Shown here: one piece after another, positions 1 through 7,336 of the stretch | Numbering within the stretch: the first letter of the stretch is position 1 | Layout: every line of letters begins with the position of its first letter | Assembly: GCA_020634235.1 (NCBI GenBank) | Contig: JACKCB010000001.1 | Coordinates: 1,780,442-1,844,441 of the forward strand | Direction of reading: 5' to 3' | Origin: Ardenticatenaceae bacterium | GTDB lineage: Bacteria; Chloroflexota; Anaerolineae; Promineifilales; Promineifilaceae | Length of the DNA stretch: 64,000 nucleotides | Notes under the pieces: model-generated | Seen by the model: only the letters and a program-made list of their open reading frames with translations | Told to the model about the DNA's origin: nothing | The model's database searches: none | Position numbers and translations under genes: made by a program

Positions 1-1445
1 AACTGGGACATCACCTCATCGTCGATGCCGGAGGGGCGCTGGTCTACCACCAGCAGGGTGACGAAATATTTGCGCAGCTCGCGGGCGATGATACCAAAGG
101 CGGTCTGGCCGGAGAGGCGCGGGTTGAGCAGTTTGTGGGCCTCTTCGATGGCAATGAGCAGCGGCCGCGGAGCGGGGTCGTTGTGGGTCTTGTGCTTTTC
201 CGTCTTCTGCACCCAGTGCTGGCGGATGCGCCGGGTGAGGATGTTGGAAACCAGCAGGTAATCCAGGTCGCTGTCGTGCTCCCCAAAGGTGAGGATGACG
301 TGCCGGCCGTTTTCTAGCTTGTCCACAATGGCGCTGACGGCGTCCCCGGCCGGGTTGGCCACCACATAGGGCTTATCATAAATCTGCTTCAGCTTGCGGT
401 GCAGCGCTTCAGCCGCCTTCTCATGCACATTGTTGGCCCTGGACCAGGCCGCCACCGAATTAGCCGCCGGCTCGGTTACCGTCTTGCCCGATTCAGTCGT
501 GTACGTCTCTGTGGCCCCCGGTTCCAGGGCCATGAACTTCTCGAACCAGTCCGGGCCAAACTCGCGATCCAGCGCATTCAGGGTGACCGGGGCGGTGTCG
601 GTCAGGTTCAGCGCTTCGGCCAGCAGGCTAATGTCGCTGGTCTGGAAATCGCGCAGGGCCAGCTCCAGGGTGAAGTCGGGCGTGTGGCCGCGGACCGTGG
701 CCCCAGCGCCCAGGGCGGCTACCTGCACCTTCACGCCGAAAAGCGAGCGCAGCCCCAAGACCGTTGTGCCCTGGTCCGAATCCAGGTCGTCGAAGGCGTA
801 TTCATTGTGCATATCGAAGACCAGCGCCGCGGCCGCATCTTCGCCCATCAATCCGGCCAGCACCATGCGGGTGAGGAAGCTCTTGCCGGTGCCGGTCGCG
901 CCAAATATGCCGCTGGAACGCTTGATGAAGCGCTTCAAATCGAGCCGCACCGGGTGCCCCTGCTCGATGGTGTGGCCAATGATGAAGCTGCCGGGGAAGA
1001 TTTCGGCCACATCTCCTTCGTCGGCCAGGCGCACCGGGGCATGGTGGGCGGGCACCGTTTTCACCGGCTTGGGGCCGGGATTTTCCTGCTGGTTTTCCAC
1101 CCGCTCCTGCCAATCGAGCAGTTCGGAGGGGTCGTCGGGGCCGCGGTCCAGCATGAGGGTGGGGTACATGCTCAGGCTGGTGTAGAGTGTTTTGCCTTGC
1201 AGCAGGCGGCCAATGGCTGGCTGGAGGCGCGTGGTCTGTTCGTCCGCAAAGCGGGGGTCGGTGGCCCCTAGCTGCAAGTCGGTGACCAGGCCATAGTAAC
1301 GATAGCGCCCGCTGTCGCAGACGACAAAGCCACCTTCCTGCACTTCGTCGGCCGGCACAGTAAGCCGCACGCGGAAGCTCTCTTTCAGTCCGCCGCCAAT
1401 GATGTAGCCGACGGGTTGGTTGGTGGGAGAAGGATGATCGTTCAT
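1..1445 (-). CDS. herA: HerA-family ATP-dependent DNA translocase, left-truncated
   Basis: Hexameric HerA/FtsK-superfamily motor that works with NurA nuclease in DNA end resection. I translated it from the ATG at 1445. The first 481 codons are present and the gene runs off the left edge. An N-terminal HAS-barrel-like region (about 10-80) precedes the Walker A motif GATGTGKS at 182-189 and the Walker B strand LLIAIEEAH at 429-437, followed by the conserved RELRKYF and VDQRPSGID segments of HerA. It starts 46 bp after the 221-aa gene and is the last gene seen of a nurA-first operon. The family call is firm. The C-terminus cannot be judged. Confidence 0.9.
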   Translation of the reverse strand, partial: MNDHPSPTNQPVGYIIGGGLKESFRVRLTVPADEVQEGGFVVCDSGRYRYYGLVTDLQLGATDPRFADEQTTRLQPAIGRLLQGKTLYTSLSMYPTLMLDRGPDDPSELLDWQERVENQQENPGPKPVKTVPAHHAPVRLADEGDVAEIFPGSFIIGHTIEQGHPVRLDLKRFIKRSSGIFGATGTGKSFLTRMVLAGLMGEDAAAALVFDMHNEYAFDDLDSDQGTTVLGLRSLFGVKVQVAALGAGATVRGHTPDFTLELALRDFQTSDISLLAEALNLTDTAPVTLNALDREFGPDWFEKFMALEPGATETYTTESGKTVTEPAANSVAAWSRANNVHEKAAEALHRKLKQIYDKPYVVANPAGDAVSAIVDKLENGRHVILTFGEHDSDLDYLLVSNILTRRIRQHWVQKTEKHKTHNDPAPRPLLIAIEEAHKLLNPRLSGQTAFGIIARELRKYFVTLLVVDQRPSGIDDEVMSQ

Positions 1446-1491
1446 GGTGATTCCGGTAATGTGGGGCGTCATACGCAAGTGGAGGGATGGG

Positions 1492-2157
1492 TCATGCGGG
1501 CGTTACCGCCGGCAAATCGGGCAGCGCTTCGCTGATGGCCTCCAGGATGGGGATGAGCAGGTCGTAGTTGTTGCGCAGCAGCTCGATTAGCTCGCGCACG
1601 GTGGCCAGCGCCCAGGCGGCATCGGCCCCGCGGCGCAGGTAGGTGTCGCGGATATGGGCCACCAGCAGTTGGTCGACCGGCACCTGGTTCACGGCGCGCA
1701 AAATGAGACGGAGGTATCCCGGCCGGGTGGTAAACCGCCGCACCTCTTCACCATCCGTACACAGCAGCACCGGGTCCAGGTTGAGCGGCGGGCGTGGCGG
1801 GAGGCCATGCACCAGCGTGCCATTCAGCTCGTAGCCAATGGTCAGCACACTCATCTCGATGGGCAACAGCCGGTTGTTGCGCTGGTCCTCAATGACCGCC
1901 GCGCGCGGATTCTCGGCCAACACCAGGCGGCGCACCAGCGGGTCATCGTTAATGTTCATCTCGTAGATGAGGCCGTAGATGGCTTCGCCGCTCTGCACCG
2001 GCCGGGCCTGTACCAGGCTGCCAAAGCTGGGGAGCGACAACTGCTGCACCCGGCTGCCAATGGCAAAACCGGCCGTGCTGGCTCGCAGCACGCGGCCAAT
2101 TTCAACAGGTTCGGGGGAATCATCAAACAGATCCATAAGCATGACTCGTATTCTCAC
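1492..2157 (-). CDS. HerA/NurA-linked protein of unknown function, possible HAS-barrel
   Basis: A 221-aa soluble protein between nurA and herA. Its GTG start (2157-2155) overlaps the nurA TGA stop as GTGA, so the two are probably translationally coupled. ATG codons at residues 6 and 8 are alternative starts. The N-terminal 100 residues are beta-rich, with an IGRVLRASTAGFAIGS opening reminiscent of the HAS-barrel at the start of HerA. The rest is helical with an acidic, Leu-rich end. No nuclease or NTPase motif is visible. Context suggests an accessory subunit or regulator of the HerA-NurA complex. That role is inference. Confidence 0.72.
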   Translation of the reverse strand: MRIRVMLMDLFDDSPEPVEIGRVLRASTAGFAIGSRVQQLSLPSFGSLVQARPVQSGEAIYGLIYEMNINDDPLVRRLVLAENPRAAVIEDQRNNRLLPIEMSVLTIGYELNGTLVHGLPPRPPLNLDPVLLCTDGEEVRRFTTRPGYLRLILRAVNQVPVDQLLVAHIRDTYLRRGADAAWALATVRELIELLRNNYDLLIPILEAISEALPDLPAVTPA

Positions 2158-3383
2158 AACCCGTGCTTTGTCTGGCCGGCGCGGGCGTCGTTCTTGCCGC
2201 TCTGCTTGGCGGTGATGTCGCCGCGCAGGTCGTAGCGCTGCATGGCGGTGTCGATCATCAGGTTCAGCCCTTCCTGGTCCTGGTAGCTGACCACGGCCAG
2301 CTCATCGGCGCGGGTGAGGATGTAGGGATAGCCGCCCATAATCTGGCATTGGTCAAAGAGCAGGGCGTGGACGGCGGCCACGGCGGCCGGGTCCTGGGCC
2401 ACAGAGAGGGGGATATCGACGCGGGCAAGCTGGCTGCTGCCCCGGCCGGGGTTGAAATAGAAGAAGCAAACCTCGTTGCCAGCGTCACGGTCGCGGAAGT
2501 TGTTGTTTTGCTGCGAGACGTCTACAAAGACTTTGCTGCGCTGGCCGGGCTGGCGCAGCAGGCGCTGGAAAAGGTGGGCGTCGGTTGGCCCCGGCCGGGA
2601 GCTAAACAGCTCCAGCTTTTTGGCATCGTAGCCTGGCTCAGCCAGGACACGCAGCGTTTCCAGCATGGTGAGCACCGACCGCTTGCCGGGCTTGACGATG
2701 TAGCCGGCCAGCAGCGCGCCGCTGTCGCGTGCCTTCACCATAGCCCGCTGCCAGCCGTCCAGCACCCGCTGGCCTTCCGGGTTGCTGGTGCCGCCGGTGG
2801 GCCAATAAAGCAGCCGCTGGTCCAGCACCGCCAGCCGGGGGGCGGTCTCGCGGCGGTTGTCCCAGGCGGTGTTGGCCAGCGTTTCAATCTCGGCCAGGTC
2901 ACGCCGCAGGTAAACGATGGCCCCATTGTCCACAAAGGGTTCGAGGGGGGCTTCCCCGGCCGGGCCGCCGCCGTCGGGATAATCGAGGGTGGGGTACGTC
3001 AGCCCGGCCGGGCTGCGCCCCTGGCCGTGGTAATAGGTAATAACCCCAATGTTGATGAGCGAATAGAGGTAAGCAGCGTGGCGGTCTGGCAAAATCTGCG
3101 AACCATCGCTGGCCATGAGCGTGGCCTGGGGCGGGGGCGGCGGCGCATCGACAACCACATCCAGCGGCTCATTGTCGTCCACCGGCCGGGCCGAACGAAA
3201 CAGCTTCCCGTCTACCTGGCTCAAGGCCATTTGCAGCGACTGCGCCAGGCCGCCCCAGTCGGTGGCATGGGCGTGCAGCCGGGCCAGGGCCGCCTCTAGC
3301 AGCGCGTCATGCTGCTGCGCACGCTGGTACGCCCCCTGGGCCATTTGCTCAATTTCCGGTGCCAGCTTCTCAAATTCCAGCAT
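2154..3383 (-). CDS. nurA: NurA-domain nuclease
   Basis: NurA is the nuclease partner of HerA and resects DNA ends at double-strand breaks. The catalytic start of the NurA domain is visible as ASDGSQI, with Asp at residue 93 from the chosen start. Further conserved segments are VDNGAIVYLRRDLAE and, near the C-terminus, PLSVAQDPAAV and GYPYILTRADELA. An upstream in-frame Met at 3449 exists, but I prefer the Met at 3383 (MLEFEKL) because the family usually begins with this helix and the extra 22 residues look non-coding. A proline run at about 82-86 precedes the domain. It is the first gene of nurA-221aa-herA. Confidence 0.85.
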   Translation of the reverse strand: MLEFEKLAPEIEQMAQGAYQRAQQHDALLEAALARLHAHATDWGGLAQSLQMALSQVDGKLFRSARPVDDNEPLDVVVDAPPPPPQATLMASDGSQILPDRHAAYLYSLINIGVITYYHGQGRSPAGLTYPTLDYPDGGGPAGEAPLEPFVDNGAIVYLRRDLAEIETLANTAWDNRRETAPRLAVLDQRLLYWPTGGTSNPEGQRVLDGWQRAMVKARDSGALLAGYIVKPGKRSVLTMLETLRVLAEPGYDAKKLELFSSRPGPTDAHLFQRLLRQPGQRSKVFVDVSQQNNNFRDRDAGNEVCFFYFNPGRGSSQLARVDIPLSVAQDPAAVAAVHALLFDQCQIMGGYPYILTRADELAVVSYQDQEGLNLMIDTAMQRYDLRGDITAKQSGKNDARAGQTKHGL

Positions 3384-3489
3384 GTTGGCCTGCTTCGTGA
3401 CCTGTGAGTCGTGGCCAAGAGTGTAGCACAAATGAGCCAACTCACCCATTCACCCCCACACCCCCGCACCTATTCACCGCCGCACCCCC

Positions 3490-4011
3490 TCACTCATAGA
3501 AAACCGGTGCCAGAAATGGGGCAAACGCATAGGCCACGGCCATGGCAAAGGCCCGGTTACGGGGTACCAATCCGTTGGTCAGGGCGCCAATGGCCCCACC
3601 GCGATGGTTGCTCTTGGTCTCACCCAGCAGGTCGTCCATCACCGGCCCCAGCTCTTCGCCGGCCAGCACGCGGCGGGCAATCCCGGCCGGGAGCGGCAGG
3701 CGCGCCGTGCCACCCAACCCCTCCCGGCCGGACTCATGAACGACAACCACCCAACCGAGTAACATCAACCCGGCCGGGTCCTGATGCACCCCCCCTTCCA
3801 ACCCCACGCCAAACGTTGCCCCGGTCAGTTCGCGGGCTTCTTTGGCCCGGTTTCGCGCCCCGGCAATGCACTCCGCATCGCTCATGGGCATGGCCGAAAC
3901 GCCGGTGGGCACAGCCACCGGCAGCAGTTCAGCCGCCGGCCACACCTGTTCAACAACGGTACGCACCGCGTTGAGCTTGGTGGGGTTGGTAGAGCCAACA
4001 GCAATCTTCAT
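3490..4011 (-). CDS. yjjX: Inosine/xanthosine triphosphatase (YjjX/NTPase 2 family)
   Basis: House-cleaning enzyme that hydrolyses ITP and XTP and keeps deaminated purines out of nucleic acids. The 173-aa frame from the ATG at 4011 opens with KIAVGSTNPTKLNAV, the substrate-binding signature of the family. It continues with SDAECIAGARNRA, the GVGLEGGV core strand and GGAIGALTNGLVPR. Length fits the family (about 170-180 aa). In-frame codons upstream of 4011 lie in the preceding gene and look like shadow sequence. It follows the 89-aa gene by 28 bp and is probably the last gene of the regulator operon. A pyrophosphatase of related specificity is possible. Confidence 0.88.
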   Translation of the reverse strand: MKIAVGSTNPTKLNAVRTVVEQVWPAAELLPVAVPTGVSAMPMSDAECIAGARNRAKEARELTGATFGVGLEGGVHQDPAGLMLLGWVVVVHESGREGLGGTARLPLPAGIARRVLAGEELGPVMDDLLGETKSNHRGGAIGALTNGLVPRNRAFAMAVAYAFAPFLAPVFYE

Positions 4012-4039
4012 CTGGCCTGTCCTGTGGGGATACGGAGCA

Positions 4040-4309
4040 TTAACGCTGCAACAAAAACAGCCAGTACTCCACCCCCTCCGCATCCGGGTCCGGGCCATGC
4101 TCCACGTGGCAAACCTGGTAGCGGCCCGCCTCAATCAGGCCCAACACATCCACCAGTGCCCGCCGCTCGGCCCGCGCCGGGTAATTCTCCAGGCCGCGGA
4201 TCGCCTGGCGCATCGCTTCCCCACTTGCACCGCTGCCAATCACCTCATAGGTGATCTTCAGGCCGGTGTTATCCTTGCGCGGATTGGTGCGCAGAATAAC
4301 GGTTTCCAT
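4040..4309 (-). CDS. Small protein of unknown function
   Basis: An 89-aa soluble protein that I do not recognise. It begins METVILRTNPRKDNTG and has a mixed charged middle section and a hydrophobic end (VEYWLFLLQR). It has no signal peptide, membrane segment or metal-binding pattern. It lies 36 bp after the GbsR/MarR-type gene and 28 bp before yjjX on the same strand, so the three are probably co-transcribed. The reading frame is supported by this tight spacing and by the lack of a credible gene on the other strand. Confidence 0.65.
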   Translation of the reverse strand: METVILRTNPRKDNTGLKITYEVIGSGASGEAMRQAIRGLENYPARAERRALVDVLGLIEAGRYQVCHVEHGPDPDAEGVEYWLFLLQR

Positions 4310-4345
4310 AGCACAACCTCCTACTTTTGTTGGCCGGCTGACAAG

Positions 4346-4882
4346 CTAGCCAATGTCGATTTTGGTAATGTCGTCAAAATCTAGGGTTTTATCTGAGCCT
4401 AGAACCGTTTCCAGGGCCAGTTGGGCCACTTTGAAAAACGCCTCCAGGTCGTCGATACGCTCCAGGTAGAAGCCGGCCAGCGCCTTCTCCTCGTCCGAGA
4501 GATTCTCCTCGGCGGCGCGCAGGCGGGCTACATTTTCGCCCAAGACCTGCAGCGCCAACTGCACCTCGCGCCGCTCCCGGCCGTTGAGTACGTTGCGGAT
4601 CACCTTCCACAGCTCCGGCTCAGCTTCGTAGTACTTCTTGCGTTCGCCGCGCATCCAGACCTCTTTGGCCATGCCCCAGCGCTCCAGGGCGCGCATATTC
4701 ATGCTCACCGACCCCTTGCTAATCTGCAGCAGTTGGGTCAGGTCGTCCAGGGAAAGCGGCTCTGGGCTAAGCAGCAACGTGCCATAGAGACGTCCCATCA
4801 CCTCGCTAAAGCCAAAGAAACGGGCCAGACGCCCGATACCGGCCACGGTACTATCATTAACGGCCACCAGACTCTTGTGCAT
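4346..4882 (-). CDS. GbsR/MarR-type winged-helix transcriptional regulator
   Basis: A 178-aa DNA-binding protein of the GbsR branch of the MarR superfamily. The wHTH covers about residues 20-85: a helix around GRLYGTLLLSPEPLSLDDL, the recognition-helix segment LLQISKGSVSMNMRALE, then a wing with WMRGERKKYYEAE. The C-terminal half is helical (RREVQLALQVLGENVARLR, LAGFYLERIDDLEAFF) and probably dimerises. A GGGTGG ribosome site lies about 4 nt before the ATG. A 20-bp palindrome lies 9 bp upstream, which suggests autoregulation. The GbsR name refers to the fold; the effector is unknown. Confidence 0.86.
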   Translation of the reverse strand: MHKSLVAVNDSTVAGIGRLARFFGFSEVMGRLYGTLLLSPEPLSLDDLTQLLQISKGSVSMNMRALERWGMAKEVWMRGERKKYYEAEPELWKVIRNVLNGRERREVQLALQVLGENVARLRAAEENLSDEEKALAGFYLERIDDLEAFFKVAQLALETVLGSDKTLDFDDITKIDIG

Positions 4883-4891
4883 GCCACCCTA

Positions 4892-4911
4892 CATTCAGAA
4901 CGTTTTGAATG
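4892..4911. promoter_or_regulatory. Palindromic operator upstream of the GbsR/MarR-type gene
   Basis: The sequence CATTCAGAACGTTTTGAATG is a 20-bp palindrome with one mismatched pair, set 9 bp before the regulator start codon. MarR-superfamily dimers bind near-perfect palindromes of about this length that overlap their own promoters. The operator role is inferred from position and symmetry. Confidence 0.65.
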
Positions 4912-4970
4912 AATCATAACAAAACCGCCGGGAACAGGCAAGCATGTTTTGTGGGCGTGGCGCTGCCGGA

Positions 4971-5759
4971 TCACGCATGGTGCCAGAGGTGGTCTAGCGG
5001 TCCGTGGCCCGCCCCCAGGTGCCAGCCGGCCGCGCGGGCGATGGCCCGGCCGGTGTAGCTGCGGGCGCTGTGGATGGCCTGGAAGAGGGGCTGGCCCAGG
5101 GCCAGATAAGCGGTAATGGCGGCGGAGAGGGTGTCGCCGCTGCCGTGGGTGTTGGTGGTGGCGTGGCGTGGGGCGTGCAGCAGGTGGGTCTCCCGGCCGG
5201 GGCAGAATACATCCACCATCTCTTCTCCCGCCGCCCAGCCGGTCACCAGGACCGGCGGCGGCAGCGCCTGGGCCACAGCCACCACCTCAGGCAGGCTGCC
5301 CGGCCGGGGCCGGCCGGCCAGCAGCGCCGCCTCGCGCCAGTTGGGGGTGGCCAGCGTGGCCAGGGGCAGCAGCAAAGCCCGGTAAGCCGCCGCCACGTCG
5401 GCGGCAAACAGCGGCTCGCCGCGGTGGTTCACCAGCACCGGGTCTACTACCACGTGGGGCAGCGCATAGGCGGCCAGCCGTTCGGCCACCGCCTCAATGA
5501 GGGCAACCTGTCCCAGAAAACCCGTCTTCACCCCGGCCGCGCCATAATCGCTGAGGACGGCATCGATCTGCTGGGCCACGAACCCGGCCGGGAGAAACTG
5601 CACCCCCGCCACCTGCACACTATTTTGCGCCGTCACCACCGTAACCGCGCTCATGCCATACACCCCCAGCGCCGTCCACGTCTTCAGATCGGCCTGCAGC
5701 CCGGCCGCCCCACCACTGTCTGATCCGGCAATTGTGAGCAGCTTCACCGGTTCGGGCAT
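4971..5759 (-). CDS. thiD: Hydroxymethylpyrimidine/phosphomethylpyrimidine kinase
   Basis: Phosphorylates HMP and HMP-P in thiamine biosynthesis. Family features are the N-terminal TIAGSDSGGAAGLQADLK, the GVYGMSAVTVVTAQNS strand, GAAGVKTGFLG, PVLVNHRGEPLF, and the ribokinase-like GSGDTLSAAITA motif with catalytic Asp near the C-terminus. Two adjacent ATGs (5762 and 5759) follow a GGAGAG site. The second gives better spacing and a normal 262-aa protein. In-frame codons upstream to 5927 cross a perfect palindrome and look non-coding. Three iterated-palindrome copies encode PAG or PGR within it. No other thi gene is adjacent. Confidence 0.92.
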   Translation of the reverse strand: MPEPVKLLTIAGSDSGGAAGLQADLKTWTALGVYGMSAVTVVTAQNSVQVAGVQFLPAGFVAQQIDAVLSDYGAAGVKTGFLGQVALIEAVAERLAAYALPHVVVDPVLVNHRGEPLFAADVAAAYRALLLPLATLATPNWREAALLAGRPRPGSLPEVVAVAQALPPPVLVTGWAAGEEMVDVFCPGRETHLLHAPRHATTNTHGSGDTLSAAITAYLALGQPLFQAIHSARSYTGRAIARAAGWHLGAGHGPLDHLWHHA

Positions 5760-5774
5760 CATCTCTCCAGGATC

Positions 5775-5806
5775 GCACAGGGCCACCCGGCCGGGTGGCC
5801 CTGTGC
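5775..5806. repeat. Perfect 32-bp palindrome centred on CCCGGCCGGG
   Basis: Every base pairs around the centre at 5790/5791, making a 16+16 bp self-complementary block with the iterated CCCGGCCGGG as its core. It lies in the thiD leader, 13 bp upstream of the double ATG and after the icd stop at 5899. The minus-strand side is not followed by a T-run, so a standard intrinsic terminator for icd is not evident. It may still form a cruciform or an mRNA hairpin near the thiD start. Confidence 0.85.
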
Positions 5807-5898
5807 CAAAAACACAACCATCAAGCAGCAGCGCCGGCGTTCGGCAGCTTGCGCCGCACGCCCCACGCGCTATCCCCCTGCCAAATTCCGCCGGAGGG

Positions 5899-7140
5899 TT
5901 ACATATTGTCAATGATAGCCTGGGCAAAGCCAGAGCAGCTCAACTTGGTAGCCCCTTCCATCTGCCGGTGCAGGTCGTAGGTTACCGTCTTATTGCTAAT
6001 CGCCTTAGACATCGCCTTCATCACCAGGTCGGCCGCTTCTTGCCAGCCCATGTATTCCAGCATCATCACCCCGCTCAGGATGAGGCTGCCGGGATTGACC
6101 ATATCCTTGCCGGCATATTTGGGCGCGGTACCGTGAGTCGCTTCAAACAGGGCCACCCCGTCGCCGATATTGCCACCGGGGGCCATGCCCAGGCCGCCGA
6201 CCTGGGCCGCGGCGGCGTCGCTCATGTAGTCGCCATTCAGGTTCAGCGTGGCGATGACCTCATACTCGTCGGTGCGCGTCAGCAACTGCTGCAGCATGTT
6301 GTCGGCGATGCGGTCCTTGATCACCACCTTCCCGGCCGGGGCGTGGCCATCATAATTGGCCCACAGTTCATCTTCCGTGATGGTGACATCGCCAAATTCA
6401 GCAGCCGCCAGCTCATAGCCCCAGTTCTTGAACGCGCCCTCGGTGAACTTCATGATGTTACCCTTGTGCACCAGCGTCACGCTGCCGCGCCCGCGGTCAA
6501 TGGCATATTGAATCGCCTGGCGCACCAGGCGCTTGGTGCCAAATTCGCTTACCGGCTTAATACCAATGGCCGAATGCTCGCGCACATCTTTGCCCAGTTG
6601 TTCGCGCATAAACTTGATCAGCGCTTCGGCCCCTTCGGAGCCAGCTTCCCACTCAATGCCCGAATAAACATCTTCGGTGTTCTCGCGGAAGATGGTGATA
6701 TTCATCTTCTCCGGGCTGCGCATGGGGCTGGGCGTGCCGGGGATGTAAGCGACTGGCCGGACGCAGGCATACAGGTCCAGCACCTGGCGCAGGGTTACGT
6801 TCAGGCTGCGGAAGCCGCCGCCGATGGGGGTGGTGAGAGGCCCTTTGATCCCTACCACATACTCGCGCATGGCGGCAAAGCTCTCGTCGGGCATGTAGTC
6901 ACCGTCATACAACTGGGCCGCTTTTTCGCCGGAGTAGATTTCCATCCAGGCGATTTTGCGGCGGCCGCCGTAAGCCTTTTCCACGGCTGCATCCCACACG
7001 CGCTTCGAGGCCGGCGTAATGTCCACGCCAATGCCATCACCCTCAATGAAGGCCACGATGGGATGATCGGGCACGTGCAGTTTCCCGTTCTGGTAAGTGA
7101 TTTTGTCGCCCGCAGGCACAACGATTTTTTCGAAAGACAT
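5899..7140 (-). CDS. icd: NADP-type isocitrate dehydrogenase
   Basis: Oxidative decarboxylation of isocitrate to 2-oxoglutarate in the TCA cycle. The 413-aa protein starts at the ATG at 7140, which has an AGGAGA site upstream. In-frame codons back to 7245 are leader. It has the E. coli-type features: PIVAFIEGDGIGVDITP, RSLNVTLRQVLDLYACVRPV with the phosphorylatable-type Ser, NITIFRENTEDVYSGIEW, VTLVHKGNIMKFTEGAF, NLNGDYMSDAAAAQVGGLGM and the nucleotide-binding ATHGTAPKYAGKD. The same window carries aceB-aceA, so this enzyme sits at the branch between the TCA cycle and the glyoxylate shunt. Confidence 0.96.
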   Translation of the reverse strand: MSFEKIVVPAGDKITYQNGKLHVPDHPIVAFIEGDGIGVDITPASKRVWDAAVEKAYGGRRKIAWMEIYSGEKAAQLYDGDYMPDESFAAMREYVVGIKGPLTTPIGGGFRSLNVTLRQVLDLYACVRPVAYIPGTPSPMRSPEKMNITIFRENTEDVYSGIEWEAGSEGAEALIKFMREQLGKDVREHSAIGIKPVSEFGTKRLVRQAIQYAIDRGRGSVTLVHKGNIMKFTEGAFKNWGYELAAAEFGDVTITEDELWANYDGHAPAGKVVIKDRIADNMLQQLLTRTDEYEVIATLNLNGDYMSDAAAAQVGGLGMAPGGNIGDGVALFEATHGTAPKYAGKDMVNPGSLILSGVMMLEYMGWQEAADLVMKAMSKAISNKTVTYDLHRQMEGATKLSCSGFAQAIIDNM

Positions 7141-7291
7141 CTTTCTGCTATCTCCTGTATGAATTTGGTTCATGGATTCGTTGGAAAATTGCAAGACGCA
7201 GCACGCTGGGCCAGGTAAGCACCCGGCCGGGTGTCCGGCGGCCATGTTTGCCTCTGGGAACAGCGCAGTGCAGCGGTTACGAGGCTGCGTA

Positions 7292-7297
7292 ATTATA
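7292..7297 (-). promoter_or_regulatory. Possible -10 box upstream of icd
   Basis: The minus strand reads TATAAT here, about 150 bp before the icd ATG, with no convincing -35 hexamer 17 bp further upstream. A CACCCGGCCGGGTG palindrome at 7220-7233 would fall in the leader transcript. This is a weak promoter prediction from one hexamer. Confidence 0.35.
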
Positions 7298-7336
7298 CCG
7301 CCAACTGCGGATTTAGGGGAATGGCCCGGCCAATCG

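Noticed and set aside
2163..3299. 378-aa plus-strand open frame across nurA
   Set aside because: It is antisense to a clear NurA domain and has no domain of its own. High GC creates long antisense frames throughout this window.
5760..5898. Possible TPP riboswitch upstream of thiD
   Set aside because: I looked for the conserved CUGAGA and ACCUGA-type elements and found none. The leader is dominated by the 32-bp palindrome instead.
5653..7218. 521-aa plus-strand open frame
   Set aside because: It is antisense to thiD and icd, both of which have complete family motifs. Its own sequence is Ala/Gly/His-rich with no fold signals.
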